Positions 6,868 to 14,162 of a stretch of 18,921 nucleotides of DNA are shown in pieces (positions within the stretch are counted from its first letter, which is position 1; every line of letters begins with the position of its first letter). Source of the DNA: Anaerolineales bacterium (lineage in GTDB: Bacteria; Chloroflexota; Anaerolineae; Anaerolineales; Villigracilaceae); assembly GCA_029933275.1 (NCBI GenBank), contig JAOZOM010000008.1:1-18921 (forward strand), read 5' to 3'. The notes beneath the pieces are model-generated. The model worked only from the letters and a program-made list of their open reading frames with translations, made no database searches and was not told the origin of the DNA. Position numbers and translations under genes: made by a program.

Positions 6868-6934
6868 GTCACCACAAAACCACAGAGCGCATAAATTTTA
6901 TCCTTTATAGCGTCCTCTGTAGCTTCGCAGTGAC
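6868..6934. repeat. Inverted repeat between sufS and sufU
   Basis: The left arm begins GTCACCACAAAACCACAGAG and the right arm, read on the other strand, begins GTCACTGCGAAGCTACAGAG. They match at about 15 of 20 positions, and the similarity continues through CGC into ATAAA. It resembles the element at 2518-2591. It occupies most of the 87-bp gap between sufS and sufU, so the suf mRNA would contain a hairpin here. Confidence 0.55.
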
Positions 6935-6939
6935 TTTAT

Positions 6940-8178
6940 TTATCCAAAAATTTCTTTTACTTTGTAAATGCCTGCTACCAAAGCGTCAATTTCTTCTTTG
7001 GTATTGTAGAGATAAAAACTCGCTCGCGTGGTAGCGGGGATGCCGATTTTTTCATGTAAAGGTTGGGCGCAATGATGTCCGGCGCGAACAGCAATCCCCT
7101 CGCCATCCAAAATTTGGGCAATATCGTGCGGATGAATTCCCTCCATCGTAAAGGAGGCAACGCCGCCCTTATTTTCAGCAGAGGGACCAAAAACCTTAAT
7201 GCTTGGAATTTCTTCAAGACGTTCAAGTGCGTATTTCGTTAACTCATGCTCATGAGCCATTAACGCATTCATACCGATATTTTGAAGATATTCTGCCGCC
7301 GCACCAAAACCGATTGCCTCTGCAATAGCAGGCGTTCCCGCTTCAAACTTGTAGGGAACTTGGTTGGCGACAAAAGAACGCAAATGAACAGTTTTAATCA
7401 TATCCCCGCCCCCCAAGAAAGGCGGCATCGCCTTGAGCAAATCCATTTTGCCGTATAACGCGCCGATGCCGGAGGGACCAAGCATCTTATGTGCCGAAAA
7501 AGCGAGGAAATCCGCGTCCAGAGCCTGTACGTCTACGGGGAGATGCGGAACGGACTGCGCCGCATCCACAAGAGCGATTGCGCCAGCATCATGCGCCAAT
7601 TTGATAATCTCTTTGGCGGGCGTAATCGTCCCCAAAACATTCGACATTTGCGTAAAAGCAACCAGTTTCGGCTCTAGTTTAAGCAACTCACCATACGCAT
7701 CCATATCGAAGAGATAATCTTCGGTCACAGGGACAAATTCCAAGCGTACACCACGCTCGGCAGCGAGAATCTGCCAAGGGACAAGGTTGGAATGATGTTC
7801 CATCTCGGTCAGGAGAATTACATCACCCGCATTCAGGTTGGCACGCGCCCAAGTATGCGCTACGAGATTGATCGATTCGGTTGTATTCCGCGTAAAAATC
7901 ACTTCACGCGCAGAAGCGGCGTTAATAAAATTCGCTACTTGCTCACGTCCCTTTTCGTACATAGCAGTCGCTTCTTCGGCTAAGGTATGCACACCGCGAT
8001 GGATATTCGCATTTGAGAGGCGATAAAAATCGTTCATCGCCTCGATGACCACAGTCGGCTTTTGGGCGGTCGCGGCTGAATCGAGGTAAATCAGTTTAGC
8101 GGTACCAATTTCACGGTCAAGAATAGGAAAATCAGCGCGCAGCAAGCCTACGTCAAAGGGCGTTTTCGATTGAGACAT
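6940..8178 (-). CDS. sufS: Cysteine desulfurase SufS
   Basis: This PLP enzyme (type II, SufS/CsdA group) converts cysteine to alanine and hands on the sulfur as persulfide. In the 412 residues the cofactor lysine is Lys231 in FSAHKMLGPSGIG. The active-site cysteine is Cys370 in RAGHHCAQP, the type II signature. EMEHHSNLVPW (around 125-135) and SNVLGT (179-184) complete the fold's PLP pocket. The length is typical. The ATG shares its A with the TAA stop of the small upstream gene (TAATG), a tight translational coupling. It forms a functional pair with sufU. Confidence 0.97.
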   Translation of the reverse strand: MSQSKTPFDVGLLRADFPILDREIGTAKLIYLDSAATAQKPTVVIEAMNDFYRLSNANIHRGVHTLAEEATAMYEKGREQVANFINAASAREVIFTRNTTESINLVAHTWARANLNAGDVILLTEMEHHSNLVPWQILAAERGVRLEFVPVTEDYLFDMDAYGELLKLEPKLVAFTQMSNVLGTITPAKEIIKLAHDAGAIALVDAAQSVPHLPVDVQALDADFLAFSAHKMLGPSGIGALYGKMDLLKAMPPFLGGGDMIKTVHLRSFVANQVPYKFEAGTPAIAEAIGFGAAAEYLQNIGMNALMAHEHELTKYALERLEEIPSIKVFGPSAENKGGVASFTMEGIHPHDIAQILDGEGIAVRAGHHCAQPLHEKIGIPATTRASFYLYNTKEEIDALVAGIYKVKEIFG

Positions 8179-8447
8179 TATTTCTTTTTCGTCCAGCGCT
8201 TGAGCGGTCTAATATGCTCGGAATTCGAGGGAAACCACAAAATCCGATCCGGCACCATCCAACCTTCGGTGAGATAAATATTCACTCTGAATTGCACCGC
8301 TACCAATTTATTATCCACTTGCGCTACAACGCCTTTCAACCAACCTCTATGACGCTCGTTATCTTTGTCGTCGTGGTCACAATATACTTCTACTCTATCG
8401 GCAACCTGATAAATATGTGGTTGCGCTGGACTTCGCATAAAAGCCAT
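8178..8447 (-). CDS. Small uncharacterised protein between sufD and sufS (SH3-like?)
   Basis: Chosen start: ATG at 8447, 89 residues, because GGGAGGA stands 7 nt before it. An in-frame TTG at 8465 would put that ribosome site inside the coding region. The protein is basic at its C terminus (KRWTKKK), rich in beta-forming stretches (VADRVEVYC, WLKGVVAQVD, LVAVQFRV) and aromatic residues (YLTEGWMVPDRILWF). This alternation suggests a small SH3/Tudor-like beta barrel. It has one Cys and several His and Asp residues in CDHDDKDNERH, but no recognised metal motif. I do not recognise a named family. Its stop overlaps the sufS start and the gene lies inside the suf operon, so a role in cluster assembly or in sufS expression is plausible but unproven. 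Confidence 0.8.
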   Translation of the reverse strand: MAFMRSPAQPHIYQVADRVEVYCDHDDKDNERHRGWLKGVVAQVDNKLVAVQFRVNIYLTEGWMVPDRILWFPSNSEHIRPLKRWTKKK

Positions 8448-8474
8448 AAAAAAATCCTCCCGCAAATTTTTGTT

Positions 8475-9818
8475 TTACGAATTTAATTTATCTTTAATCG
8501 CTGCTTGAAAACGCGCTCGCACGCCCTCGAAGGGAATACGTTGCATAATCGGATCAAAGAACCCCTCAACCACGAGCCGCTCGGCATCCACTTTGGAGAT
8601 GCCCCGACTAAGCAAATAAAAGAGCGGTTCAGGGTCAATTTTACCAACGGTTGCGCCATGTGAACAACGCACATCGTCAGCCGAAATTTCAAGTCCAGGG
8701 ATGGAATCGGCACGCGCATTTTCGCTGAGAAGCAAGTTGCGGTTCGCCTGATATCCATCCGTTTTTTGTGCGCCCTCTGCCACATAGACCATTCCCTGCC
8801 AAACGGAGCGGCTATTTCCTTTTAATGCCCCTTTGAATAGGAGATCGCTGGAGGTGCGGCGCGCGAGATGATTCTGGGAGGTATCGTGATCAAAATGCTG
8901 CTCCCCATCAGAGAAATAAAACCCTGACATTTTGCCTGCCGCGCCCTCTCCAACAAGGTCGAGGTCCGAAAAATTTTTCGTTAAACGACTCCCCATCGCG
9001 CCAAAAATCCAGTCAAGATTCGCGCCCCGCCCAATTTTAGCGCGTTCGTGGCTAAAATTCCAGACATGCTTACCCCATGACTGCAATTCGACAAAGCGCA
9101 GATTCGCGCCATCCGCCACGGTAATTTCTACAATCCCCGCGTGCATAGACGCGTTCTCTAGCTCCGGAGAAGCAGCTTCGTGAACATAAGTAGCCGATGC
9201 TCCTTCATCAAGATAGACAATGAGATGTGAAAGATGCGCTAATCCCGCGCCTGCACCCCAAAAAACACTATGGAAGGGTGCTTCAATTTGGAGATTTTTG
9301 GGAACATAGAGAAAAATCCCGTTTTGAGAGAGTGCCGCCGCGAGAGCGGCGAATTTTCCATCTTCGGCACGAACAACGGTGCCAATTAACTTGGCAAGAA
9401 GTTCGGGGTGTTCTTTTTCGGCTGTCCGAAAATCGGTGAAGATGATGCCTTGTGCCGCGAGTTCGGGGGCAAGAAAAATCTTCGCTTCGCCGGGCTGGAG
9501 CGTAATTTCTCCACCATGTTGATTCCCAAGAAGAGGTTTGAGCAAGGATTCGGGAATCGGCGTAAGGGTTTCGGGCGCACTTTCAGTCAAAAGATGGAAC
9601 GCACCGAGAGGCATTTTCTGCAAATCGGTGCGCCGCCACGCCTCGTCTTTGGTGGTCGGCAACTTAAGTTCGTTAAACGCGTTCCAAGCCGACATCCGGT
9701 ACGATCCGAGCGAGGTATTGCTAGAGACGTTAACCATCTCGCGGGTAAAGTTAAATTTTCGAGATGCCACACCCTGCTTGCGTCCTTTTTTAATAATTAT
9801 TTTTCTTTTTTCTACCAT
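8475..9818 (-). CDS. sufD: SufD, component of the SufBCD scaffold complex
   Basis: SufD pairs with SufB on the SufC ATPase dimer during Fe-S cluster assembly in the cytoplasm. The N-terminal domain has FNFTREMV and the SufD-typical LPTTKDEAWRRTDL. The right-handed beta-helix core follows, and the C-terminal signature RCSHGATVGKIDPEPLFYL includes the Cys and His equivalent to the conserved SufD pair near the SufB interface. It ends in a short helical domain. At 447 residues it is slightly long because the first ~16 residues are a lysine-rich stretch unlike other SufD N termini. GTG at 9770, with AAAGGA upstream, would remove them and is a fair alternative start. It lies 53 bp after sufB. Confidence 0.95.
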   Translation of the reverse strand: MVEKRKIIIKKGRKQGVASRKFNFTREMVNVSSNTSLGSYRMSAWNAFNELKLPTTKDEAWRRTDLQKMPLGAFHLLTESAPETLTPIPESLLKPLLGNQHGGEITLQPGEAKIFLAPELAAQGIIFTDFRTAEKEHPELLAKLIGTVVRAEDGKFAALAAALSQNGIFLYVPKNLQIEAPFHSVFWGAGAGLAHLSHLIVYLDEGASATYVHEAASPELENASMHAGIVEITVADGANLRFVELQSWGKHVWNFSHERAKIGRGANLDWIFGAMGSRLTKNFSDLDLVGEGAAGKMSGFYFSDGEQHFDHDTSQNHLARRTSSDLLFKGALKGNSRSVWQGMVYVAEGAQKTDGYQANRNLLLSENARADSIPGLEISADDVRCSHGATVGKIDPEPLFYLLSRGISKVDAERLVVEGFFDPIMQRIPFEGVRARFQAAIKDKLNS

Positions 9819-9871
9819 GAGAATACCATTATTATCGTAATAACCGCTGAGGCGATGACTACAAAGTTTTT

Positions 9872-11281
9872 TTATCCTACGGAGCCTTCCATTTGAAGTT
9901 GGATAAGGCGATTCATTTCGACCGCGTATTCCATCGGAAGCTCTTTGACAAGCGGCTCAATAAAGCCAGAAACGACCATTGTGGTGGCTTCTTCCTCGCT
10001 AAGACCACGCGACATCAGATAAAAAAGTTGTTCTTCGCCAACTTTCGAAACAGATGCCTCGTGACCAACGCTAACATCATCGTCTTCGACTTCGATATAG
10101 GGGAAGGTGTCGGTGCGGGAATTTTCGGAGAGGAGGAGGGCATCGCAGACTACGCTATTTTTGACATTATGTGCGCCCTTGTGAACTTTGATCAATCCAC
10201 GATAAGAGGCTTGTCCGTTGCCCTTGCTGATGGATTTGGAGGTAATTTTGCTGGTTGTATCGGAGGCAAAATGCACCATTTTTCCACCCGCATCTTGGAT
10301 TTGCCCATCGCTGGCAAATGCCATCGAAAGGATTTCTCCATGTGCGCCCGGCTCCATCAAATAGCAGGAGGGGTATTTCATCGTCACTTTCGAGCCAAGA
10401 TTTGAATCGACCCATTCCATGGTGCCGTTCCCGAAAACTTTGGCTCGTTGCGTAACCAGATTATAGACATTCGTCGACCAATTTTGGATGGTCGAATAAC
10501 GAACGCGCGCCCCACGCTTGACGATAATTTCGATCACGCCACTATGGAGAGCATCTTCAGTGTAAGTTGGTGCAGTGCAGCCTTCTACATAATGCACTTG
10601 AGCATCTTCTTCGGCGATAATCAAGGTGCGCTCAAATTGACCAATATTAGCGATATTCAATCGGAAATAGGCTTGCAGGGGCAAATCTACTATCACGCCT
10701 TTGGGGATGTAAACGAAAGAGCCGCCCGACCACACAGCGCTATTTAACGCGGCGAATTTATTATCTTCAATCGGAACAACCGTGCCGAAATATTCTTTAA
10801 AAATTTCAGGGTATTGACGAAGCCCATCTTCAATACTCAGAAAAATTACGCCCTTTTCGGTAAGATGTTCCAAGATTGAGTGATATACCATCTCCGACTC
10901 ATATTGCGCCCCAACGCCCGAAAGAAATTTCTGCTCCGCTTCAGGAATGCCCAACTTATCGAAGGTGTTTTTAATATCATCGGGGACATCGTCCCATGAT
11001 TTTTCAATCCCTTCGGTCGGTTTGACGTAATAATAAATTCCATCTAAATCAAGGTTAGAAACATTTGGTCCCCAAGTCGGGATGGCGCGCTTCTCATAAT
11101 GTGCAAAGGCTTTCAGGCGATATTCCAGCATCCACTCCGGCTCTTTTTTCATCGCCGAAATTCTACGAATAACGTCTTCGTCTAGCCCTTTACGCGCTTT
11201 AAAGACATAATTCTCTTCTGAATTTTTAAAATCGTATTTTTGCTGTCCTGACAGCTTATCTAGTACTCGTTCGTCAGACAT
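9872..11281 (-). CDS. sufB: SufB, Fe-S cluster scaffold protein
   Basis: SufB carries the nascent cluster in the SufBC2D complex. The chosen start, ATG at 11281 (469 residues, beginning MSDERVLDKL), is preceded by TTGGAG; an in-frame TTG at 11302 has no such site. Family landmarks include EPEWMLEYRLKAF, GPNVSNLDLDGIYYYVKP, the beta-helix with HYVEGCTAPTY, and the end QLFYLMSRGLSEEEA and ELPMEYAVEMNRL. The C terminus MEGSVG and the overall pattern match the Gram-positive/Bacillus type. The position of E. coli SufB Cys405 is Ser here (SENSRTDTFPY), as in that group. Other cysteines, including those in EGCTAP and VVCDALLL, remain. Confidence 0.97.
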   Translation of the reverse strand: MSDERVLDKLSGQQKYDFKNSEENYVFKARKGLDEDVIRRISAMKKEPEWMLEYRLKAFAHYEKRAIPTWGPNVSNLDLDGIYYYVKPTEGIEKSWDDVPDDIKNTFDKLGIPEAEQKFLSGVGAQYESEMVYHSILEHLTEKGVIFLSIEDGLRQYPEIFKEYFGTVVPIEDNKFAALNSAVWSGGSFVYIPKGVIVDLPLQAYFRLNIANIGQFERTLIIAEEDAQVHYVEGCTAPTYTEDALHSGVIEIIVKRGARVRYSTIQNWSTNVYNLVTQRAKVFGNGTMEWVDSNLGSKVTMKYPSCYLMEPGAHGEILSMAFASDGQIQDAGGKMVHFASDTTSKITSKSISKGNGQASYRGLIKVHKGAHNVKNSVVCDALLLSENSRTDTFPYIEVEDDDVSVGHEASVSKVGEEQLFYLMSRGLSEEEATTMVVSGFIEPLVKELPMEYAVEMNRLIQLQMEGSVG

Positions 11282-11358
11282 AAAAACTCCAAAAACTACC
11301 AAGCTCCCCTTTTCTGCTAACTTAGTAGTTCAAAAATTAAGTTAAACGGGTCTTTCAG

Positions 11359-11485
11359 ACTTCGCGGTAGAGTGGTTTCAAGATTTCAAATTTTGCCACT
11401 TATTTCACCGATTTTACTGATTTTTGTTGCTTTTTGATTGTACTTTCGTGTGACTTCGCGGATAAAGTTTTTGAGCTACCGCGAA
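11359..11485. repeat. Degenerate repeat region between sufC and sufB
   Basis: The 219-bp gap between sufC and sufB is unusually large for this tight array. Within it TTCGCGGTAG (11361-11370) is perfectly inverted as CTACCGCGAA (11476-11485), and GACTTCGCGG is directly repeated at 11359-11368 and 11452-11461. The stretch CTTTCGTGTGACTTCGCGG resembles the right arm of the element at 2518-2591. I read it as a decayed member of that family. No gene or convincing promoter was seen in the gap. Confidence 0.45.
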
Positions 11486-11500
11486 ATCCTAAAGAAGCAG

Positions 11501-12271
11501 TTAAGCACCCTCTGCGTATTTTTCGCGCACCCAATCATAGCCATGTGCTTCGAGACGCAGAGCTAAATCTGGTCCACTTGATTCTACAATTCGCCCATCA
11601 AACATGATATGCACAAATTGCGGCTTAATATAATCAAGCAAGCGCTGATAATGTGTAATCACAATTACCCCCAAATCGCCATCAGCAAGCGTATTCACGC
11701 CATCTGAGACAATGCGAAGAGCATCAATATCCAAACCTGAATCAGTTTCGTCCAAAACAGCGATTTTCGGTTTCAAGGTTGCCATTTGCAAAATTTCAGC
11801 ACGTTTTTTCTCGCCACCAGAGAAGCCATCGTTTAGATAACGCCCCGCAAAGGCATAATCCATCTTCAGCAAATCCATTTTTTCTTTGAGCATTTTGCGA
11901 AATTCCAGGATAGAGATCCCCTTCGCTTCCGGGTTATCAGCGCGCCGCCGAGCATTCAACGCAGTTCGGAGGAAGTTCGCCACTGTCACACCCGAGATGG
12001 ATACTGGGTACTGGAATGCTAAGAACAATCCGAGTCTTGAGCGTTCGTCTGTCGCCATACTGATGATATTCTGACCATCAAAGAGAATTTCACCCTCAGT
12101 CACCTCGTAGGCGGGATGTCCCATCAATGCGTACGCTAAAGTAGATTTCCCTGTCCCGTTTGGTCCCATAATGGCGTGAATTTCGCCTTGTTTAATTTCA
12201 AGATTCAACCCCTTTAAGATTTCTTTCCCCTCAATGCTGACATGTAAATTTTTAATCGTCAACGTAGACAT
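11501..12271 (-). CDS. sufC: SufC, ATPase of the SufBCD complex
   Basis: This soluble ABC-type ATPase drives conformational change of SufB-SufD during cluster assembly. In the 256 residues, Walker A is GPNGTGKST (36-44), the Q-loop is FQYPVSISGV (86-95), the ABC signature is FSGGEKKR (150-157), and Walker B AVLDETDSGLD (171-181) has the SufC-specific TDSGLD. The switch histidine is in VITHYQR (His207). It is the first gene of the suf array. The ATG follows TAGGAGAAATA, a good ribosome site, in a leader of about 50 nt from a consensus promoter. Confidence 0.98.
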   Translation of the reverse strand: MSTLTIKNLHVSIEGKEILKGLNLEIKQGEIHAIMGPNGTGKSTLAYALMGHPAYEVTEGEILFDGQNIISMATDERSRLGLFLAFQYPVSISGVTVANFLRTALNARRRADNPEAKGISILEFRKMLKEKMDLLKMDYAFAGRYLNDGFSGGEKKRAEILQMATLKPKIAVLDETDSGLDIDALRIVSDGVNTLADGDLGVIVITHYQRLLDYIKPQFVHIMFDGRIVESSGPDLALRLEAHGYDWVREKYAEGA

Positions 12272-12286
12272 TATTTCTCCTATAAA

Positions 12287-12298
12287 ATGCCTTTCGGC
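12287..12298 (-). other. Small GNRA-loop hairpin in the sufC leader
   Basis: In the minus-strand leader TGCC-GAAA-GGCA forms a 4-bp stem with a GNRA tetraloop, about 10 nt before the sufC ribosome site. The stem is short, so any regulatory role is speculative. Confidence 0.3.
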
Positions 12299-12327
12299 AG
12301 TATTTTCTCTTTAAGAAAAGGTGCGGC

Positions 12328-12356
12328 ATTATAGCACGCAAGAGGGTACATGTCAA
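12328..12356 (-). promoter_or_regulatory. Consensus promoter of the suf operon
   Basis: On the minus strand TTGACA (12351-12356) and TATAAT (12328-12333) are both perfect sigma70-type hexamers separated by exactly 17 bp. Transcription should start near 12321, about 50 nt before sufC. Such a strong core promoter implies a need for repression, and the sufR gene is divergent from it. Confidence 0.9.
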
Positions 12357-12386
12357 TAATTATGATATTTATCTAGTATATTGACA
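12351..12386. promoter_or_regulatory. Composite 36-bp dyad, candidate SufR operator
   Basis: TGTCAATA (12351-12358) is perfectly inverted as TATTGACA (12379-12386), and GATA-tt-TATC (12364-12373) lies inside. Both dyads share one centre at 12368.5, giving 12 of 18 half-site positions in symmetry. Each outer arm contains the -35 box of one of the two divergent promoters. A dimer or tetramer bound here would block both. That SufR is the protein is inference from gene position and from SufR autoregulation in other bacteria. Confidence 0.65.
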
Positions 12387-12409
12387 AAAGGAAATCGGAC
12401 GGGTATACT
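12381..12409 (+). promoter_or_regulatory. Promoter of sufR
   Basis: TTGACA (12381-12386) and TATACT (12404-12409) are separated by 17 bp. The predicted start at about 12416 lies only some 4 nt before the sufR ATG at 12420, so the mRNA would be leaderless or nearly so. This also shows that the in-frame TTG at 12381 is the -35 box and not a start codon. Confidence 0.85.
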
Positions 12410-12419
12410 CGCGCCAATC

Positions 12420-13043
12420 ATGGCAAAAACACGCGATAAAATCTTGCAAGCCCTACTCCGAAAACCGCGCTCAACCATTAATGATTTAGCTAAGACGGTT
12501 GAGATTAATCCCATTTCGGTACGCCACCACCTAAACAATCTCCAAGCAGGAGGATTAATTACCTCCGAGGAGGAACGTCATGGTGTTGGACGACCGCGCT
12601 TAATCTATTCTTTAACGGAAGAAGGTTCAGAGAAATTCCCCACGCGTTATCTGCGCCTCACAACCCGACTTTTGAATCAGCTCAAAGAGACATTGCCCAA
12701 TCCGATGGTCAAGGAGTTGTTCTCCCAAGTCGCCTTTAATCTCGCCGAAGAATATGTCGACCAACTCGAAGGATTAAGCGTTGAAGAGCGCTTAGATATG
12801 ATAAAAAACCTTCTTAATAAAGAAGGTTTCACCGTTGAATGGGAAAAACAAGGTCATCAATACCATATCCATGCAATTTCCTGCCCTTATTATAAAGTCG
12901 GTCAAAACCATCCTGAAATCTGTTCAATGGATCAAACCCTAATCTCACAAATGCTGGCTCTCCCCGTCGAACAAGTACAATGTATCCTGAGCGGCGACGA
13001 CCGTTGTACTTATATTGTTGAACCTATAATTACGGAAAAATAA
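12420..13043 (+). CDS. sufR: SufR-type iron-sulfur responsive transcriptional regulator
   Basis: The 207-residue protein has an N-terminal winged helix-turn-helix: the recognition region is around ISVRHHLNNLQAGGLI (32-47) and the wing GVGRPRLIYSLTEEG (55-69) is typical of SufR/DeoR-like members. The C-terminal half has four cysteines, Cys155, Cys168, Cys188 and Cys196. The first two are spaced C-x12-C as in SufR proteins that bind a [4Fe-4S] or [2Fe-2S] cluster. SufR represses suf genes when clusters are plentiful. The ATG at 12420 was chosen because the promoter leaves no room for an earlier start. It is divergent from sufC and is followed 2 bp later by the sufT-like gene. Confidence 0.9.
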   Translation: MAKTRDKILQALLRKPRSTINDLAKTVEINPISVRHHLNNLQAGGLITSEEERHGVGRPRLIYSLTEEGSEKFPTRYLRLTTRLLNQLKETLPNPMVKELFSQVAFNLAEEYVDQLEGLSVEERLDMIKNLLNKEGFTVEWEKQGHQYHIHAISCPYYKVGQNHPEICSMDQTLISQMLALPVEQVQCILSGDDRCTYIVEPIITEK

Positions 13044-13045
13044 AA

Positions 13046-13399
13046 ATGAGCGAAAACACTGATAATATCAATCTTATGGTTTGGGATATTCATGATACCT
13101 ATCCCGATCTAGTTGAACCACTCCGCGAAGGTCTCTCTAAAGTGATTGACCCGGAAATTGGCATGAACGTCCTCCAATTGGGCTTGATTCGGAAAGTAAA
13201 TATCGAGGATAAGATTACCAAAATCTACATGATTTTAACGACTCCTTTCTGCCCCTACGCCCCCGCAATGGTTGAAGCAGTACGAAAAGGAGCGCAAGAG
13301 GCACTCAATCAACCTGCCACAGTAGACCTCGGCATGGAGCCTTGGGATTTCTCTATGATGGAAGACCCTGCTGCATTAGATTGGGGTATGTATTCCTAA
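13046..13399 (+). CDS. sufT: SufT/MIP18 (DUF59) family Fe-S maturation protein
   Basis: The 117-residue protein has a DUF59 domain: VIDPEIGMNVLQLGLI (33-48) is the family signature, and TTPFCPYA (65-72) carries the conserved Cys69. DUF59 proteins (SufT, PaaD, MIP18/CIA2) help deliver clusters to target proteins. The N-terminal ~20 residues are polar and less conserved. The C-terminal tail, with DLGMEPWDFSMM, is aspartate- and methionine-rich. It starts 2 bp after the sufR stop, so the two form a bicistronic unit under SufR's own promoter, and it ends at a perfect terminator. The gene name is used in the general family sense. Confidence 0.88.
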   Translation: MSENTDNINLMVWDIHDTYPDLVEPLREGLSKVIDPEIGMNVLQLGLIRKVNIEDKITKIYMILTTPFCPYAPAMVEAVRKGAQEALNQPATVDLGMEPWDFSMMEDPAALDWGMYS

Positions 13400-13412
13400 A
13401 CAATCCAATTTT

Positions 13413-13453
13413 AACTAAAAAGAGCTAGTTGTTAAAACTAGCTCTTTTTAGTT
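13413..13453. terminator. Perfect bidirectional terminator between sufT and the XRE-cupin gene
   Basis: An 18-bp perfect stem (AACTAAAAAGAGCTAGTT, 13413-13430, and its inverse, 13436-13453) closes a 5-nt loop. Runs of five T or A within the arms give each strand a T-rich 3' side (CTCTTTTTAGTT). It lies between convergent genes and serves both. Confidence 0.88.
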
Positions 13454-13455
13454 AT

Positions 13456-14106
13456 CTACACTTCTTCAATTACATCATCCTCGTCAAAAGTACCATTTAG
13501 ATTTCCCGCCACGTGCATCGGAGCAGGACTCTCGCCTTCTGCAAAACCTGAGAGCAAAAAGAGAACATTCGTCACATTACCGCCAAGATTTCGCCAACGA
13601 TGACGCAAGCGTGCCGAAAACATCAGACTGTCCCCGGGCTCTAAATTATAAAATTTATCCTCAATCTGATATTCTAACTCCCCACGTAAACAAATCACGA
13701 ATTCATGTCCGGTATGCACCATCGTATGCAACCCGCTATTCGCTCCGCTCTCCAGCGTCAGCACAAAAGGCTCGATACGACCGACAAAGTTCTCGCCGCC
13801 CAAACCTTCCCACGTCCCGCGCTGGAAAGGGATACGCGTGCGCTCGTCCGCCTTTCGGAAGACAACCGCGTCCCGCTCCACATCCTCCCCAAAAAATGCG
13901 GTCACCGGCACACCCATCGCATCCGCTAATTTATAAAGTGTACTCACAGATGGCGATGTTTTGCTACGCTCGATCATGCTAAGCGCGTTTGCCGAGAGAC
14001 TGCTTTGACGCGCCAAAGCTCGAATTGAAAGCCCGCGCTCCGAGCGCAACTCACGCAAACGCACCCCAACATTAATCGAAACAGCGTTTCTCTTATACAG
14101 TTCCAT
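13456..14106 (-). CDS. XRE-family regulator with C-terminal cupin domain
   Basis: The 216-residue protein joins an N-terminal helix-turn-helix of the XRE type (LRELRSERGLSIRALARQ at about 17-34, then SLSANALSMIERSKTSPSVSTL) to a C-terminal cupin_2 barrel (GLHTMVHTGHEFVICLRGELEYQI, split at HTGHEF; then YNLEPGDSLMF and HRW). This is the layout of regulators such as PuuR and SinR-like cupin proteins, in which the barrel senses a small ligand. The ligand is unknown. The histidines in HTMVHTGHE could bind metal. It is convergent with sufT, and the ATG follows an AGAGG ribosome site. A dyad over its predicted start site suggests autoregulation. Confidence 0.92.
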   Translation of the reverse strand: MELYKRNAVSINVGVRLRELRSERGLSIRALARQSSLSANALSMIERSKTSPSVSTLYKLADAMGVPVTAFFGEDVERDAVVFRKADERTRIPFQRGTWEGLGGENFVGRIEPFVLTLESGANSGLHTMVHTGHEFVICLRGELEYQIEDKFYNLEPGDSLMFSARLRHRWRNLGGNVTNVLFLLSGFAEGESPAPMHVAGNLNGTFDEDDVIEEV

Positions 14107-14121
14107 AATATTTTACCTCTT

Positions 14122-14162
14122 TGAATAACATTCATCCTACCATAACTTAGAAAAGGCAACAA
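14122..14162 (-). promoter_or_regulatory. Candidate promoter and dyad operator of the XRE-cupin gene
   Basis: On the minus strand TTGTTG (14157-14162) lies 17 bp from TAGGAT (14134-14139), which is preceded by TGG (extended -10). A dyad TGAAT-n3-ATTCA (14122-14134) covers the predicted start near 14127. The hexamers are each only partial matches. Confidence 0.45.

Noticed and set aside
8448..8465. TTG start for the small suf-operon protein
   Set aside because: It would place the strong ribosome site GGGAGGA inside the gene; the ATG at 8447 stands at the right distance from that site.
9893..10405. Open frame of 170 codons antisense to sufB
   Set aside because: It is opposite a fully conserved SufB coding region and its translation shows no known domain.
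11282..11302. TTG start for sufB adding seven residues
   Set aside because: The ATG at 11281 has TTGGAG upstream and matches family N termini; the TTG has no ribosome site.
12381..12419. An earlier TTG start for sufR adding 13 residues
   Set aside because: The TTG is the first half of a perfect -35 TTGACA, and the -10 lies inside the would-be coding region.
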